A stretch of 64,000 nt of DNA. Source: Rhodococcus jostii RHA1 (lineage in GTDB: Bacteria; Actinomycetota; Actinomycetes; Mycobacteriales; Mycobacteriaceae). Of this stretch, positions 18,631 to 28,017 are shown piece after piece; within the stretch, counting starts at the first letter, position 1, and each line of letters opens with the position of its first letter. Below the pieces are notes generated by a model. It was not told the origin of the DNA. It made no database searches and saw only the letters and a list, made by a program, of their open reading frames with translations. The position numbers were made by a program, and so were the translations under genes. The DNA lies in NCBI RefSeq assembly GCF_000014565.1, contig NC_008268.1, positions 7,196,501 to 7,260,500 on the forward strand, read 5' to 3'.

Positions 18631-19079
18631 GACTTCGCTTCCTTGCCTGCATTTTCCGAGAGCGCCTGATCGAGCCACGTGCGCAGCTGGGGTACCGGAG
18701 CTGCGCCCGCCTGACGAGCGAGGACCTCACCCCGGTCCATCACCAGCAGAGTTGGTACGGCGCGGACGGTGAACCGTTCGGCCGTCTGGGGAGCAGCATC
18801 CACGTCGACCTTGACCAGCTTGATCTGACCTGCGCGTTCTCTGGCGAGCTGCTCGAGCGCCGGGCTGACCATGCGGCACGGGCCGCACCAGGTCGCCCAG
18901 AGATCGACCAGCACAGGCACCGAGGACTTGTCGGCGACCTCCGCGAAGTCGTCGTCCCCTGCCGCGGCGATCCACGGCAGCGGCTCGTGGCAGTTCCCGC
19001 AGCGGGGTTTTCCGTCCCCGGCCGCCGGCACCTTGTTGACCTTGCCGCAGTGCGGACACTTCACCTTGTCGGATCCCAT
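18627..19079 (-). CDS. Thioredoxin with N-terminal zinc ribbon (thioredoxin-2 type)
   Basis: 150 residues. An N-terminal zinc ribbon CPHCGKVNK ... CGNCHEP (residues 8-32) precedes a thioredoxin fold with the active site WCGPC and the cis-proline segment RAVPTLLVMD. This matches the TrxC type, a stress thioredoxin that reduces protein disulfides. GAGGAGAGG lies before ATG 19079. It sits between ClpB and the UBP zinc-finger gene and overlaps the latter by 4 nt, linking redox repair to the chaperones of the operon. Confidence 0.92.
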   Translation of the reverse strand: MGSDKVKCPHCGKVNKVPAAGDGKPRCGNCHEPLPWIAAAGDDDFAEVADKSSVPVLVDLWATWCGPCRMVSPALEQLARERAGQIKLVKVDVDAAPQTAERFTVRAVPTLLVMDRGEVLARQAGAAPVPQLRTWLDQALSENAGKEAKS

Positions 19080-19093
19080 GACGACACCTCTCC

Positions 19094-19357
19094 TCAGGCC
19101 GCCGCGACGGCGGGTTCCGCATACGCGACGGCGAGCTCGCCGCCGTCCACCGTGACACTGATGGTGCCACCCGGTTCGATTTCGCCCCGCAACAGCGCAC
19201 GACCGATCTTGGTCTCTACCTCGTGGGCGATGTACCGTCGCAGCGGCCGCGCACCGTAGACCGGGTCGAAACCGTGTTCGGCGATGAGCCGGCGTGCTTC
19301 CGGCGTGATATCCAGGTGTATCTGGCGCTCCGACAACCTGTTCCGAAGATCGGTGAG
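19094..19357 (-). pseudogene. Detached C-terminal part of ClpB beyond an in-frame TAG
   Basis: Directly after the TAG at 19358-19360 the same reading frame continues for 87 residues: LTDLRNRLSERQIHLDITP, then GFDPVYGARPLRRYI and EPGGTISVTVDGGE, the normal C-terminal (D2 small) domain of ClpB. No frameshift is involved; one base (CAG to TAG) would explain the break. TTG 19336 could in principle start a separate small protein, but it has no clear ribosome site. Confidence 0.85.
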
Positions 19358-21727
19358 CTACAGCTCGACGATGTGCTCGATCTGGGGCAGCGTGAGCGGG
19401 GTGAACAACACGATGTCGTCGACCCGGTTGAGGAACTCGGGACGGAAGTGCCCGCGCAGTTCCGCCAGCACCCAGTCCCGGGCGTCCGGCTTGATCTCGC
19501 CGTCGGCTGTGACTCCCTCGAGGAGATGCTGGGATCCGATGTTGGAGGTCATGATGATCACGGTGTTCCGGAAATCGACTTGCCGGCCTTGAGAATCGGT
19601 GATCCGGCCGTCATCGAGCACCTGTAGCAGGGTGTTGAAGACGTCGGCGTGGGCCTTCTCGATCTCGTCGAAGAGCACCACGGAATACGGCTTGCGGCGC
19701 ACCGCCTCGGTGAGCTGGCCACCCTCGTCGTACCCGACGTACCCGGGGGGCGCACCGATGAGCCTGCTCACCGTGTGCCGCTCCTGGTACTCGCTCATGT
19801 CCAGGCGCACCATGTTGTCTTCGCTGTCGAAGAGGGCACTGGCCAGCGTCTTTGCGAGCTCGGTCTTTCCCACGCCCGTCGGGCCCAGGAAGATGAACGA
19901 ACCGATCGGCCGGCGCGGATCACGGATACCGGACCTCGCCCGGATCACCGCGTCTGCGACCAGTTGCACCGCCTCGTCCTGACCGACGACCCTCTCGTGC
20001 AGAATCTCGTCGAGCTTCAACAGCTTCTCCCGCTCGCCTTCCTGCAGCCGGGCGACCGGGATACCCGTCCATGCGGCCACGATCTCTGCGATCTCGTCTT
20101 CGGTGACCACTTCACGCAGCAACGGGTTCCGGCCCTGCCTGGTGGCCAGCTGTTCCTCCGCCGCCTCGAGCCTGCGTTCCAGCGCGGTGATCTCGCCGTA
20201 TCGCAACTCTGCGGCCCGATTGAGGTCGTAGTTGCGCTCCGCCTCCTCGGCCTCGTGGCGCAATCGTTCCAGCTCTCCCCGCAGCTCCTGCACCCGCCTG
20301 ATCGCCTGCCGCTCCGCCTCCCACTGAGCGTGCCGGGCGTCGGCCTCGGCCCGCAGGTCGGCCAGCTCCTTACGCAGCTCTTCGAGGCGCGCCTTGCTGG
20401 CCGCGTCCGTTTCCTTGGACAGCGCGGCCTCTTCGATCTCCAGCCGGGTCACCTTCCGGGTGAGCTCGTCGAGTTCGGCGGGCATCGAATCGATTTCGGT
20501 GCGTAGCCGGGCGCACGCCTCGTCTACCAGATCGATCGCCTTGTCCGGAAGGAAGCGGTCGGTGATGTACCGGTGCGAGAGGGTCACGGCGGCCACCAGT
20601 GCGCCGTCTTGAATCTTCACGCCGTGAAACACCTCGAGGCGTTCTCGAAGTCCGCGCAGGATCGAGATCGCATCCTCGGCGCTGGGCTCGTCGACGAGAA
20701 CGGTCTGGAAGCGTCGCTCCAGTGCTGCGTCGGATTCGATGTGCTTGCGATACTCGTCGAGAGTGGTGGCACCGATCATGTGCAGTTCGCCGCGAGCGAG
20801 CATCGGCTTGAGCATGTTGCCGGCGTCGAGAGACCCTTCGCCGCCGACTGATCCCGCACCGACCACTGTATGTAACTCGTCGACGAACAACAGGATCCGC
20901 CCCTCGGCCGCCTTCACCTCGGACAGCACCGCCTGCAGTCGCTCCTCGAACTCGCCGCGGTACTTCGCACCGGCCACCAGGGAACCCATGTCGAGCGAAA
21001 AGATCGTCTTGTCGCGCAGGCCCTCGGGCACGTCGCCGCGGACGATCCGCTGGGCGAGGCCCTCGACGATCGCGGTCTTCCCGACGCCGGGGTCGCCGAT
21101 CAGCACCGGATTGTTCTTCGTCTTCCGGCTCAGGATCTGCGTTACCCTGCGGATCTCGGTATCCCGGCCGATGACCGGATCGAGTTTGCCTGCCCGCCCT
21201 TCGGAGACGAGGTCGCGCCCGTACTTCTCCAGCGCCTCGTACGCCCCTTCCGGGGTGGCCGAGGTGACGCGCTGATTGCCGCGCACTTTCGTCAGCGCCG
21301 TGAGGAAGGCGTCTCGTGTGACCCCATGACTGGCGAGGACCCGCCCGGCCGCACTGGCCGACCCCTCCTCGGAGAGGGCCATCACGAGATGCTCCACCGA
21401 CACGTAGGAATCCTTGAGTCGCTTCGCCTCCCGTTCCGCGGCGTCGAGCAGCTTGGCCAGGCGCTGGGTAATCGTCACCTGACCGGGCGTCGCGCCGGGG
21501 CCGCTGACCTTCGGCCTACGCGACAGTTCACGTTCCAGATCGGATCGCAGGGCATCGACGTTCGCGCCGGCCTGCTCGAGCAGTCGGGGTACCAACCCTT
21601 CCTGCTGATCGACCAACGCGAGCAGCAGGTGCTCTCCGTCGACCTCGGTGTGACCCATTCTGGTCGCTACGTTCTGGGCTTCCTGCAGGGCTTCTCGTGA
21701 CTTCTCAGTCAGGCTGCCGGTGTCCAT
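19358..21727 (-). CDS. clpB: ClpB disaggregase, ended early by an in-frame amber codon
   Basis: AAA+ protein disaggregase working with DnaK. Visible over 789 residues: N-terminal domain ([20 protein letters not shown]), D1 with Walker [10 protein letters not shown] and [10 protein letters not shown], the coiled-coil middle domain (about 400-520), and D2 with Walker [11 protein letters not shown] and LFDEIEKAH. It stops at TAG before the D2 small domain; the frame goes on for 87 more residues, for an expected 877. The stop is followed by C, a context known to be leaky. The start has AAGGAGG upstream and overlaps cbpM by 19 nt. Without the D2 small domain, hexamer assembly should fail unless the stop is read through. 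Confidence 0.88.
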   Translation of the reverse strand: MDTGSLTEKSREALQEAQNVATRMGHTEVDGEHLLLALVDQQEGLVPRLLEQAGANVDALRSDLERELSRRPKVSGPGATPGQVTITQRLAKLLDAAEREAKRLKDSYVSVEHLVMALSEEGSASAAGRVLASHGVTRDAFLTALTKVRGNQRVTSATPEGAYEALEKYGRDLVSEGRAGKLDPVIGRDTEIRRVTQILSRKTKNNPVLIGDPGVGKTAIVEGLAQRIVRGDVPEGLRDKTIFSLDMGSLVAGAKYRGEFEERLQAVLSEVKAAEGRILLFVDELHTVVGAGSVGGEGSLDAGNMLKPMLARGELHMIGATTLDEYRKHIESDAALERRFQTVLVDEPSAEDAISILRGLRERLEVFHGVKIQDGALVAAVTLSHRYITDRFLPDKAIDLVDEACARLRTEIDSMPAELDELTRKVTRLEIEEAALSKETDAASKARLEELRKELADLRAEADARHAQWEAERQAIRRVQELRGELERLRHEAEEAERNYDLNRAAELRYGEITALERRLEAAEEQLATRQGRNPLLREVVTEDEIAEIVAAWTGIPVARLQEGEREKLLKLDEILHERVVGQDEAVQLVADAVIRARSGIRDPRRPIGSFIFLGPTGVGKTELAKTLASALFDSEDNMVRLDMSEYQERHTVSRLIGAPPGYVGYDEGGQLTEAVRRKPYSVVLFDEIEKAHADVFNTLLQVLDDGRITDSQGRQVDFRNTVIIMTSNIGSQHLLEGVTADGEIKPDARDWVLAELRGHFRPEFLNRVDDIVLFTPLTLPQIEHIVEL

Positions 21728-22038
21728 GGGGGTGTCCTCCTTCTGCGGGAAGCTGCTTCGAGTTTCTCGATTCGATCCAGCAGATCGAGCACGAGCCCGA
21801 TTGCCGAGTAGTTCAGGCCCAGACCGGTCCGCAGCCGTTGGATGCGGGCGGCGTGGGCCACTTCGGATGGTTCGAACGACATCTCGCCGCCGGTGTCGCG
21901 GTGGGCGTCGAGCAGGCCGAGAGCCACAAGCTTGCGTGCCAGGTCCGGGTGCAGCCCGGTACGTTCGGCGAAGGCATCTGGTGACAGTCCGGTACGGCGA
22001 ACCAATACGTAGTGGGTGACCGGGGTCGGAGTGCTCAT
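21709..22038 (-). CDS. cbpM: Chaperone modulator CbpM-like (MerR-type helix-turn-helix)
   Basis: 109 residues starting [19 protein letters not shown] at ATG 22038, which overlaps the dnaJ stop (ATGA). A MerR/CbpM-like pattern follows: [46 protein letters not shown], and a C-terminal coiled segment [13 protein letters not shown]. In E. coli CbpM binds and restrains the J protein CbpA; here it sits directly after a CbpA-type DnaJ. A role as an HspR-like repressor is less likely but possible. Confidence 0.82.
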   Translation of the reverse strand: MSTPTPVTHYVLVRRTGLSPDAFAERTGLHPDLARKLVALGLLDAHRDTGGEMSFEPSEVAHAARIQRLRTGLGLNYSAIGLVLDLLDRIEKLEAASRRRRTPPWTPAA

Positions 22039-22961
22039 GTCTCTTTCCTCGGATCGAAGTTCGATTCGGCGGCCAACTGCTCGAACAGCTCGCGTTCGCG
22101 TGCTGTCGGTTTCGACGGCACCATCACCTTGATTTCGGCGTAGAGGTTGCCGTTGGCGCCACGCGAATTGGGCATTCCTTCTCCGCGCAGGCGCAGCTTC
22201 CTTCCCGTCGACGAGCCCGGAGCCACTTTGACTTTCGCCTCGCCACCCGGGGTGGGAACGACGACGGTCGACCCGAGGACCGCCTCCCATGGCGATACGG
22301 GCAGGTCGACGTAGATGTCCCGGCCCTGTACCCGGAACCGGGAATGCGGCTTGATCCGCACCACGAGGTACAGATCCCCGGGCGGCGCGTCACCGTTGCC
22401 CCGGCCGCCTTGCCCGGCCAGCCGGATTCGCTGGCCGTCCAGGACACCGGCCGGAATGTCGACGTCGTACTGCCGTCCGTCCAGTCTGAGAGTGCGTTTG
22501 CCGCCCCGATACGCCTCTTCCAGGGTCAGTTCCAGTTCCGCTTCCTGATCGGCGCCGGGAATCGGCCCGTACCCGCCACCGCCGCCGAACATCTGCCCGA
22601 AGAGGTCCTCGAAGTCGACGCCGCCTTCGCCACCGACACCGTGACCGAAGTGCACCCTTCTGCCCCCGCCCCCACCGCCGTACCCGCCGCCGCCGTATCC
22701 ACCGGCGCTTGCCCGGACCCGTTCGTCGTAGTCCTCGGGCACACGCCGGAAGTCGGCACCGAATCGGTCGTAGCGTTTCCGGGTGTCCGGGTCGGACAAC
22801 ACCTGGTAGGCCTCGTTGGCCTCCTTGAACTTGTCCTCCGCAGTGGGGTCCTTGTTCACATCGGGGTGGTACTTGCGGGCCAGCTTGCGGTAGGCCTGCT
22901 GGATTTCGTCGGCGGCGGCGCCCCGCGGGACCCCGAGCGCTTCGTAGTAGTCACGCGCCAT
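22035..22961 (-). CDS. DnaJ/CbpA-type J-domain co-chaperone (no zinc finger)
   Basis: Stimulates the DnaK ATPase and delivers substrates. 308 residues: J domain (1-70) with the HPD motif in KYHPDVNKD, a Gly-rich linker (90-140), then the C-terminal peptide-binding domains ([31 protein letters not shown]). The cysteine zinc repeats of classical DnaJ are absent, as in CbpA. It lies 6 nt after grpE and overlaps cbpM by 4 nt, a natural CbpA-CbpM pair. The organism should also have a housekeeping dnaJ elsewhere. Confidence 0.93.
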   Translation of the reverse strand: MARDYYEALGVPRGAAADEIQQAYRKLARKYHPDVNKDPTAEDKFKEANEAYQVLSDPDTRKRYDRFGADFRRVPEDYDERVRASAGGYGGGGYGGGGGGRRVHFGHGVGGEGGVDFEDLFGQMFGGGGGYGPIPGADQEAELELTLEEAYRGGKRTLRLDGRQYDVDIPAGVLDGQRIRLAGQGGRGNGDAPPGDLYLVVRIKPHSRFRVQGRDIYVDLPVSPWEAVLGSTVVVPTPGGEAKVKVAPGSSTGRKLRLRGEGMPNSRGANGNLYAEIKVMVPSKPTARERELFEQLAAESNFDPRKET

Positions 22962-22967
22962 CGGTGC

Positions 22968-23492
22968 TCACCCCTCGGGGCGGCTGACGACCACCGCGGC
23001 GGGACGCAGCTGCCGCCCGTCCTCCCCGTAGCCCGGGCGCAAGACCTCGATCACGGTCCCGGAGGGAAGGTCGGGTTGGGCCACCACACTGACCACTTCG
23101 TGGAGCTCCGGGGAGAACGGCACACCGACCTCGTCGTGACGCTCGAAGCCGAACCGCGACAGCACCTGCACCGCCTGATCCCGGATCGCCTTCACACCCT
23201 CGACGACGGTCTGAGGATCGCTGCCCGCATGCGCCAGCGCAAGCTCTAAATTGTCCAGAACCGGCAGCCATGCCGCGGAAACCTTCGCCACCTCCGCGGC
23301 GCGTTCACGGTCCAGATCCTTGGCATACCGCTTGCGCAGGTTGTCCAGATCTGCGAGGGCCCTGCGCCAGCGGTCCTCGAGTTGAGCCAACTCGGCCCCC
23401 GTGTCGGTGCGATCAGGCGCCGTCTCGGTCTGATCCCTGTCGGTACCGTCGGTAGCCGGCTCGGTCGTCGAATGATCTGCAGACCTTTCCAT
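22968..23492 (-). CDS. grpE: GrpE nucleotide exchange factor
   Basis: 174 residues. An acidic, disordered N-terminus is followed by the long helix (ELAQLEDRWRRALADLDNLRKRYAKDL) and the beta domain with LPVLDNLELALAH, GFERHDEVGVPFSPELHEVV and VIEVLRPGYGEDGRQLRPAAV. It exchanges ADP on DnaK. It starts 8 nt after dnaK (GAGGC upstream) and is followed by the J-protein gene, so the chaperone trio is co-expressed. Confidence 0.94.
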   Translation of the reverse strand: MERSADHSTTEPATDGTDRDQTETAPDRTDTGAELAQLEDRWRRALADLDNLRKRYAKDLDRERAAEVAKVSAAWLPVLDNLELALAHAGSDPQTVVEGVKAIRDQAVQVLSRFGFERHDEVGVPFSPELHEVVSVVAQPDLPSGTVIEVLRPGYGEDGRQLRPAAVVVSRPEG

Positions 23493-23500
23493 CGTGTGCC

Positions 23501-25381
23501 TCAGCTTCGATCGAATTCGGCGTCGATCACGTCGTCGTCATCCGACGACGCAGCCTCTGCGCCTCCAGCCTGATGTCCGTCGCCGCCGTCCTGGACCGGC
23601 GTTAGCCCGTAGAGCAGCTGCTGCAGCTCCGAGGTGAGTGGCTCTACCTCCGCGGGTGAAGCACCGTCTTTCACGGCCTTCCTGGCGTCGGCGATCAGCA
23701 TCTCGGCCCGCGCCTTGTCGTGCGGTGGCGCACTGTCACCGAGTTCGGCGAGTCGCCGTTCCACTTGATATGCAACCGAATCGAGCGCGTTGCGTGCGTC
23801 GACCGCTTTGCGCAGCTCCTCGTCCTCACCCCGGTTCCGTTCGGCCTCTGCCAGCATGCGCTCGACCTCACTGGTGTCCAGGTTGCCCTGCTCACTGATC
23901 GTGATGCTCTGCTCCTTGCCGGTGTCCTTGTCGCGGGCGGTGACGTTGAGGATGCCGTTGGCGTCGATATCGAAAGTGACTTCGACTTGGGCCTCGCCAC
24001 GCGGCGCGGGGCGGATGTCTTCCAGCCGGAACCGGCCGAGCACCCGGTTGTCGGCGGCTCGTTCGCGTTCGCCCTGCAGCACCACGACGTCGACGGCGGA
24101 CTGATTGTCCTCCGCCGTGGAGAACACTTCGCTGCGCCGGGCCGGGATCGTCGTGTTGCGCTCGATGATCTTGGTCATCACCCCGCCCTGCGTCTCGACG
24201 CCGAGGGACAGCGGGGTGACATCGAGCAACAGCACATCGGAGACCTCGCCCTTGAGCACGCCCGCCTGGACTGCGGCACCGAGCGCCACGACCTCGTCCG
24301 GGTTGACGCCCATGTGGGGGTCCTTACCGCCGGTGAGCCGGCGAACCAGCGCCTGCACCGCCGGAATACGTGTCGAACCACCGACCAGGATCACCTCGTC
24401 GATGTCGTTGGCGGTGACCTTGGCGTCACTCATCGCCTGCTTCACCGGGTCGAGGCAGCGTTCCACCAGATCCGCCGTCAGATCCTCGAACTTCGACCGC
24501 ATGATCGTGGTGGTGAGGTGCTTGGGACCGTTCGCGTCAGCGGTGACGAAGGGCAAGTTGACCTGGGCCTGTGTCACCGAGGACAACTCGACCTTGGCTT
24601 TCTCCGCGGCCTCGAAGAGGCGCTGCAACGCCTGCGCATCCTTGCGCAGATCGATATTCTCCGCACGCTGGAATTCGTCGGCGAGGTAGTCCACCAGGCG
24701 TCGGTCGAAGTCGTCGCCGCCGAGGTGGGAGTCGCCGGCCGTGGAACGAACCTCGACTACTCCCTCGCCGACGTCGAGCAGGCTCACATCGAAGGTGCCG
24801 CCACCGAGGTCGAAGACCAGTACGGTTTCGTGGGTCTGCTTGTCCATGCCGTACGCCAGTGCCGCAGCGGTCGGCTCGTTGATGATCCGCAAAACCTCGA
24901 GGCCTGCGATCCGGCCGGCGTCCTTGGTGGCGTTGCGCTGCGCGTCGTTGAAGTAGGCCGGAACGGTGATGACCGCTTCCTTGACCTTTTCACCGAGGAA
25001 CTTGCTCGCGTCGTCGACGAGCTTGCGCAGCACGAGGGCACTGATCTCCTCCGGCGCGTACTTCTTTCCCCGCACGTCGAATCGGGCCTCACCGTTGTCA
25101 CCCGGCACGACGTCGAAGCTGACCGCTTTGGCCTCCTCGGAGATCTCGTCGTAATGGCGTCCGATGAAGCGTTTCGCCGAGTAGATCGTGCCCTTCGGAT
25201 TCAAGATCGCCTGCCGTCGGGCAAGCTGACCCACTAGGCGTTCACCGCTCTCGGTGAACGCCACCACCGACGGCGTCGTCCGCGCTCCCTCGACATTGGA
25301 GATCACCACCGGCTCGCCGCCTTGCCAGCTTGCGATAACCGAGTTGGTGGTGCCTAGGTCTATTCCCACAGCGGTCGCCAT
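23501..25381 (-). CDS. dnaK: DnaK (Hsp70) chaperone
   Basis: 626-residue Hsp70. ATPase domain with [38 protein letters not shown] and [13 protein letters not shown]; substrate domain with [20 protein letters not shown]; and a lid ending DAEFDRS. AAAGGA lies before the ATG. It is the second gene of the operon, 3 nt after the YflT-type gene. Together with the surrounding ClpB/CbpA/CbpM it looks like an accessory chaperone set separate from the housekeeping dnaK operon, which in actinobacteria usually ends in hspR. Confidence 0.95.
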   Translation of the reverse strand: MATAVGIDLGTTNSVIASWQGGEPVVISNVEGARTTPSVVAFTESGERLVGQLARRQAILNPKGTIYSAKRFIGRHYDEISEEAKAVSFDVVPGDNGEARFDVRGKKYAPEEISALVLRKLVDDASKFLGEKVKEAVITVPAYFNDAQRNATKDAGRIAGLEVLRIINEPTAAALAYGMDKQTHETVLVFDLGGGTFDVSLLDVGEGVVEVRSTAGDSHLGGDDFDRRLVDYLADEFQRAENIDLRKDAQALQRLFEAAEKAKVELSSVTQAQVNLPFVTADANGPKHLTTTIMRSKFEDLTADLVERCLDPVKQAMSDAKVTANDIDEVILVGGSTRIPAVQALVRRLTGGKDPHMGVNPDEVVALGAAVQAGVLKGEVSDVLLLDVTPLSLGVETQGGVMTKIIERNTTIPARRSEVFSTAEDNQSAVDVVVLQGERERAADNRVLGRFRLEDIRPAPRGEAQVEVTFDIDANGILNVTARDKDTGKEQSITISEQGNLDTSEVERMLAEAERNRGEDEELRKAVDARNALDSVAYQVERRLAELGDSAPPHDKARAEMLIADARKAVKDGASPAEVEPLTSELQQLLYGLTPVQDGGDGHQAGGAEAASSDDDDVIDAEFDRS

Positions 25382-25384
25382 GAC

Positions 25385-25888
25385 TCATTCCTTTCGATCG
25401 GTTCGGCCGGTGAGCAAGCGGACGGCTTCGTCCGCAACCTCGACATCGGCGAGGACTTCGTAGTGACGTGGTTGTAATGACTGGATCGAGGTGAAGTCGC
25501 GCCGGCCGCCCTGCAGCGCATACATGAGCAGGCCGAGCAGAGCGCCGACAACAGCACCGAACACCAACCCGTAGAAGGCGAGCGCGAGGCCCGTGAGCAG
25601 CGGCTGGACCCAATCGAGTAACCCGAAGATCCAGCCGAACAGCGCACCCGTCAGCGCGCCCGCGGCGGCGCCGCGCAGAGCGGCCCAGCCGTAGTTCAAG
25701 CGGCCGACGATCTGCTCGACCAGCTCGATATCGCGACCGACGATGGCCAGTTTGTCTACCGTGAAATGCTGGTCGGAGAGATAGTCGACGGCGCTTTCAG
25801 CGTCGGCGTAGTTGTCGAACGTTGCTACCACCTGGCGGGCAGGTCGGTTCGGACGGACCGCGGAGGTCCCGCCACTGGACTCTGACAT
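25385..25888 (-). CDS. YflT-domain (general stress protein 17M-like) membrane protein
   Basis: 167 residues. The N-terminal YflT segment VVATFDNYADAESAVDYLSDQHFTVDKLAIVGRD is followed by a hydrophobic glycine-rich region with probably two membrane spans (AALRGAAAGALTGALFGWIF and LALAFYGLVFGAVVGALLG) and a C-terminal soluble part (HYEVLADVEVADEAVRLL). Family members are general stress proteins. It is the first gene of the operon. The start may be GTG 25891 or ATG 25888. Confidence 0.82.
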   Translation of the reverse strand: MSESSGGTSAVRPNRPARQVVATFDNYADAESAVDYLSDQHFTVDKLAIVGRDIELVEQIVGRLNYGWAALRGAAAGALTGALFGWIFGLLDWVQPLLTGLALAFYGLVFGAVVGALLGLLMYALQGGRRDFTSIQSLQPRHYEVLADVEVADEAVRLLTGRTDRKE

Positions 25889-26204
25889 CACGCCCCCTAG
25901 GCGTTAATGACTCGGGATTCGCCGAGCCCTCGCGTACCAGTTCGGCGTTCGGTCGATCAGTCAATCGTTTGAGCTCACGGAGGCCCAACCGCCTGAGAGT
26001 TCCTCATCCGCCTCTGGGCGTCACCAAGATTCGCATCATGGGCGTCCACACAACGGGGACAGTGGCGTCCACACCCCACCCAGGGCATAAATTTCCGCCG
26101 GAACCCGCTCGAGGCGGCCGGTACTACGGGCATCAGCCACTACTCGGGGAATCCATGAGTACAACTCCCGATAGCAAATTTTCGCAGCCGAAGGAAGTGA
26201 GTGA
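25889..26204. other. Upstream region of the stress operon, bordering the IS701-type element
   Basis: No gene found. On the minus strand TTGACT (25959-25964) and TGGTAC (25934-25939) could be a weak promoter with a 19-nt spacer. I saw no clear HAIR or CIRCE heat-shock operator and no convincing SigH-type GGAA/GTT pair. The IS lies about 320 bp before the first gene, so distal control sites may have been displaced. Confidence 0.4.
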
Positions 26205-26224
26205 CTAGTACTGCAACGGCACTT
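26205..26224. repeat. IS701-type element: target duplication CTAG and left terminal repeat
   Basis: CTAG (26205-26208) followed by TACTGCAACGGCACTT (26209-26224), which is the exact reverse complement of 27542-27557. CTAG recurs at 27558-27561. A 4-bp YTAR-type target duplication is normal for IS701 elements. Confidence 0.92.
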
Positions 26225-27557
26225 GCTTGACAGGTAGACGATACTGGTTGTGTGGTCCTCGATCTGGTTGCTGCCGAGTTGGAAGCGTTGCATGAGCGGA
26301 TCTCCGGTCGGTTCGCCCGGTCGGAGCCGCGGTCCCGGGTCCGTGAATATGTGACGGGTTTGGTTGCGGGTCTGGAACGCAAGAACGGGTGGACCCTCGC
26401 CGAGCGGGCCGGCGAAATGAGCCCGGACGGGATGCAACGGCTGCTGCGGCGGGCGGACTGGGACGTCGACGGGGTCCGCGACGACGTCCGTGACTACGTG
26501 GTCGAACGCCTCGGCGATCCGGCCGGTGTGTTGATCGTCGATGACACCGGATTCTTGAAGAAGGGCACCCGCTCGGCCGGGGTGCAACGCCAGTACTCGG
26601 GCACCGCCGGGCGGGTGGAAAATTGTCAGATCGGGGTGTTCCTCGCCTACGCGAGCACGGCCGGGCACGCGCTCATCGACCGGGAGCTGTACCTGCCCGA
26701 GTCGTGGACCTCCGACCGGGACCGGTGCCGCGCCGCCGGGATCGGTGACGAGGTGGAGTTCGCGACCAAACCGAGACTGGCGCAACACATGATCGAACGC
26801 GCCCGGGGCGCCCGGGTCCCGTTCTCCTGGGTCACCGCCGACGAGGCCTACGGGCAGGTGAAGTACCTGCGGGTCTGGCTCGAGGAACGCGATGTTTCGT
26901 ATGTGTTGGCTACCCGGTGCAACGACGATGTGTTCACCCCGCACGGCCGCTCCGGCCGCGCCGACGAGATGATCGCCGCGGTCCCGGCGAAGCAGTGGCG
27001 CCGGATCTCCGTCGGCGACGGCGCACACGGGCCGCGCGAATACTCCTGGGTGCGGATCCCGATCCGGATCGCCTGGGCACCCGGGCGAGGGCACTGGCTG
27101 CTCGCCCGCCGATCCCTCACCGATCCGACCGAGATCGCGTACTACATCTGCGCCGGACCCCGCCGCACCACGCTCACCGAACTCGCCACCATCGCCGGCT
27201 CCCGGTGGCGGGTCGAGGAATGCTTCCAACAGGCCAAGAACGAGGCCGGCCTCGACCAGTACCAGGTACGCACCTACCGGGCCTGGTACGCCCACATCAC
27301 CTTGTCGATGCTCGCCCTCGCCTGGCTCGCCGGAACGAAAACCGAAGCGGTAAAGGGGGAATCGGGATCGAAGATCAGGGCATGATCGCGTACACGCTAC
27401 CCGAGATCCGCCGCCTGCTCGTGCAACTGATCCTGCGACACGCCCACCCGGACGAGCACATCTGGTCCTGGTCGAACTGGCGACGGCGCCGACAACACCA
27501 GGCCCGCACCTCCCACTACCGACGTCGCGGACACCTCCCATAAGTGCCGTTGCAGTA
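26209..27557 (+). mobile_element. Complete IS701-family insertion sequence (1349 bp)
   Basis: Bounded by perfect 16-bp terminal inverted repeats and a CTAG direct duplication, and filled by a single IS701-type transposase coding region. Perfect ends and duplication point to a recent insertion. It lies between the stress operon and the HtrA-like protease gene. Confidence 0.92.
26252..27385 (+). CDS. IS701-family transposase, needing a -1 frameshift for its C-terminus
   Basis: Zero-frame product of 377 residues starting at GTG 26252. DDE-type residues are visible in VLIVDDTGFLKKG, FSWVTADEAYGQ and WRVEECFQQAKNEAG. Near the end the zero frame reads EAVKGESGSKIRA and stops, while the -1 frame reads KGGIGIEDQGMIAYTLPEIR and runs to a stop at 27543, with the family's Trp/Arg-rich tail (HIWSWSNWRRRRQHQAR). 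The change falls on A AAG GGG (27352-27358), which has the X XXY YYZ form of a slippery heptamer in the correct frame; a -1 slip there restores the family sequence exactly. A one-base loss from a run of six G is the alternative. Confidence 0.9.
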   Translation: MVLDLVAAELEALHERISGRFARSEPRSRVREYVTGLVAGLERKNGWTLAERAGEMSPDGMQRLLRRADWDVDGVRDDVRDYVVERLGDPAGVLIVDDTGFLKKGTRSAGVQRQYSGTAGRVENCQIGVFLAYASTAGHALIDRELYLPESWTSDRDRCRAAGIGDEVEFATKPRLAQHMIERARGARVPFSWVTADEAYGQVKYLRVWLEERDVSYVLATRCNDDVFTPHGRSGRADEMIAAVPAKQWRRISVGDGAHGPREYSWVRIPIRIAWAPGRGHWLLARRSLTDPTEIAYYICAGPRRTTLTELATIAGSRWRVEECFQQAKNEAGLDQYQVRTYRAWYAHITLSMLALAWLAGTKTEAVKGESGSKIRA

Positions 27558-27561
27558 CTAG
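27542..27561. repeat. IS701-type element: right terminal repeat and target duplication
   Basis: AAGTGCCGTTGCAGTA (27542-27557) plus CTAG (27558-27561). It overlaps the TAA stop of the frameshifted transposase. Confidence 0.92.
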
Positions 27562-28017
27562 GGCCCGGCAAGCCGAAAGCAGGAAGCCGATTCCACCCTG
27601 ACAGTACAGTCGCGGGAGCACTGGGAATAACAGCTGCTTCATCCTCACGTAGAGGATCAGGCCCCCGACGGTGGACTCTAATTACTTGGCGCAGAATCGA
27701 ACAGCGGCGAAATCCACTTCTCAGCTGTTGGATCAGCCCATTCGGTGGAGTCGCTGAACTCTGATTTCTTTGTACGGCAACCGAATCGGGCCTAAACGGG
27801 GGAGCTGGTTTGAAGGTGAAAGTAGTACAACAATATACGACTCGTCGCCGTAGTAGTTGAGAAACGCCACTGTAATCGTCGATGTAGATTTCAATTGGGT
27901 ATGTGAGGCGGGTCGGGAGTCGCCGACCACGGGAGCAGGCAGGGGTATGTTGATCGGGTGGGCCCGCTCGCGGCAGGTGTATGTAGGAGACCGATTCCTC
28001 ACGGAGGGCGGTCGCTG
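27562..28017. other. Non-coding stretch with an AT-richer core
   Basis: No supported gene. The part around 27750-27900 is clearly richer in A and T than the neighbours and has no recognisable product on either strand. It is the natural place for the promoter of the HtrA-like gene, but I cannot point to a clear -35/-10 pair. Confidence 0.45.

Noticed and set aside
16842..18632. A 596-residue plus-strand open frame opposite the reductase-like gene
   Set aside because: Antisense shadow caused by high GC; the minus-strand protein has clear CNB and FAD/NADPH motifs.
19358..19360. Pyrrolysine or other recoding of the TAG in ClpB
   Set aside because: No pyrrolysine system is known in such actinobacteria, and the codon lies at an ordinary ClpB position; simple nonsense mutation or leaky readthrough is enough.
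25889..26204. HAIR or CIRCE heat-shock operator before the stress operon
   Set aside because: Only a partial TTGAGCTCA-like stretch is present; no match to CTTGAGT-N7-ACTCAAG or to CIRCE.
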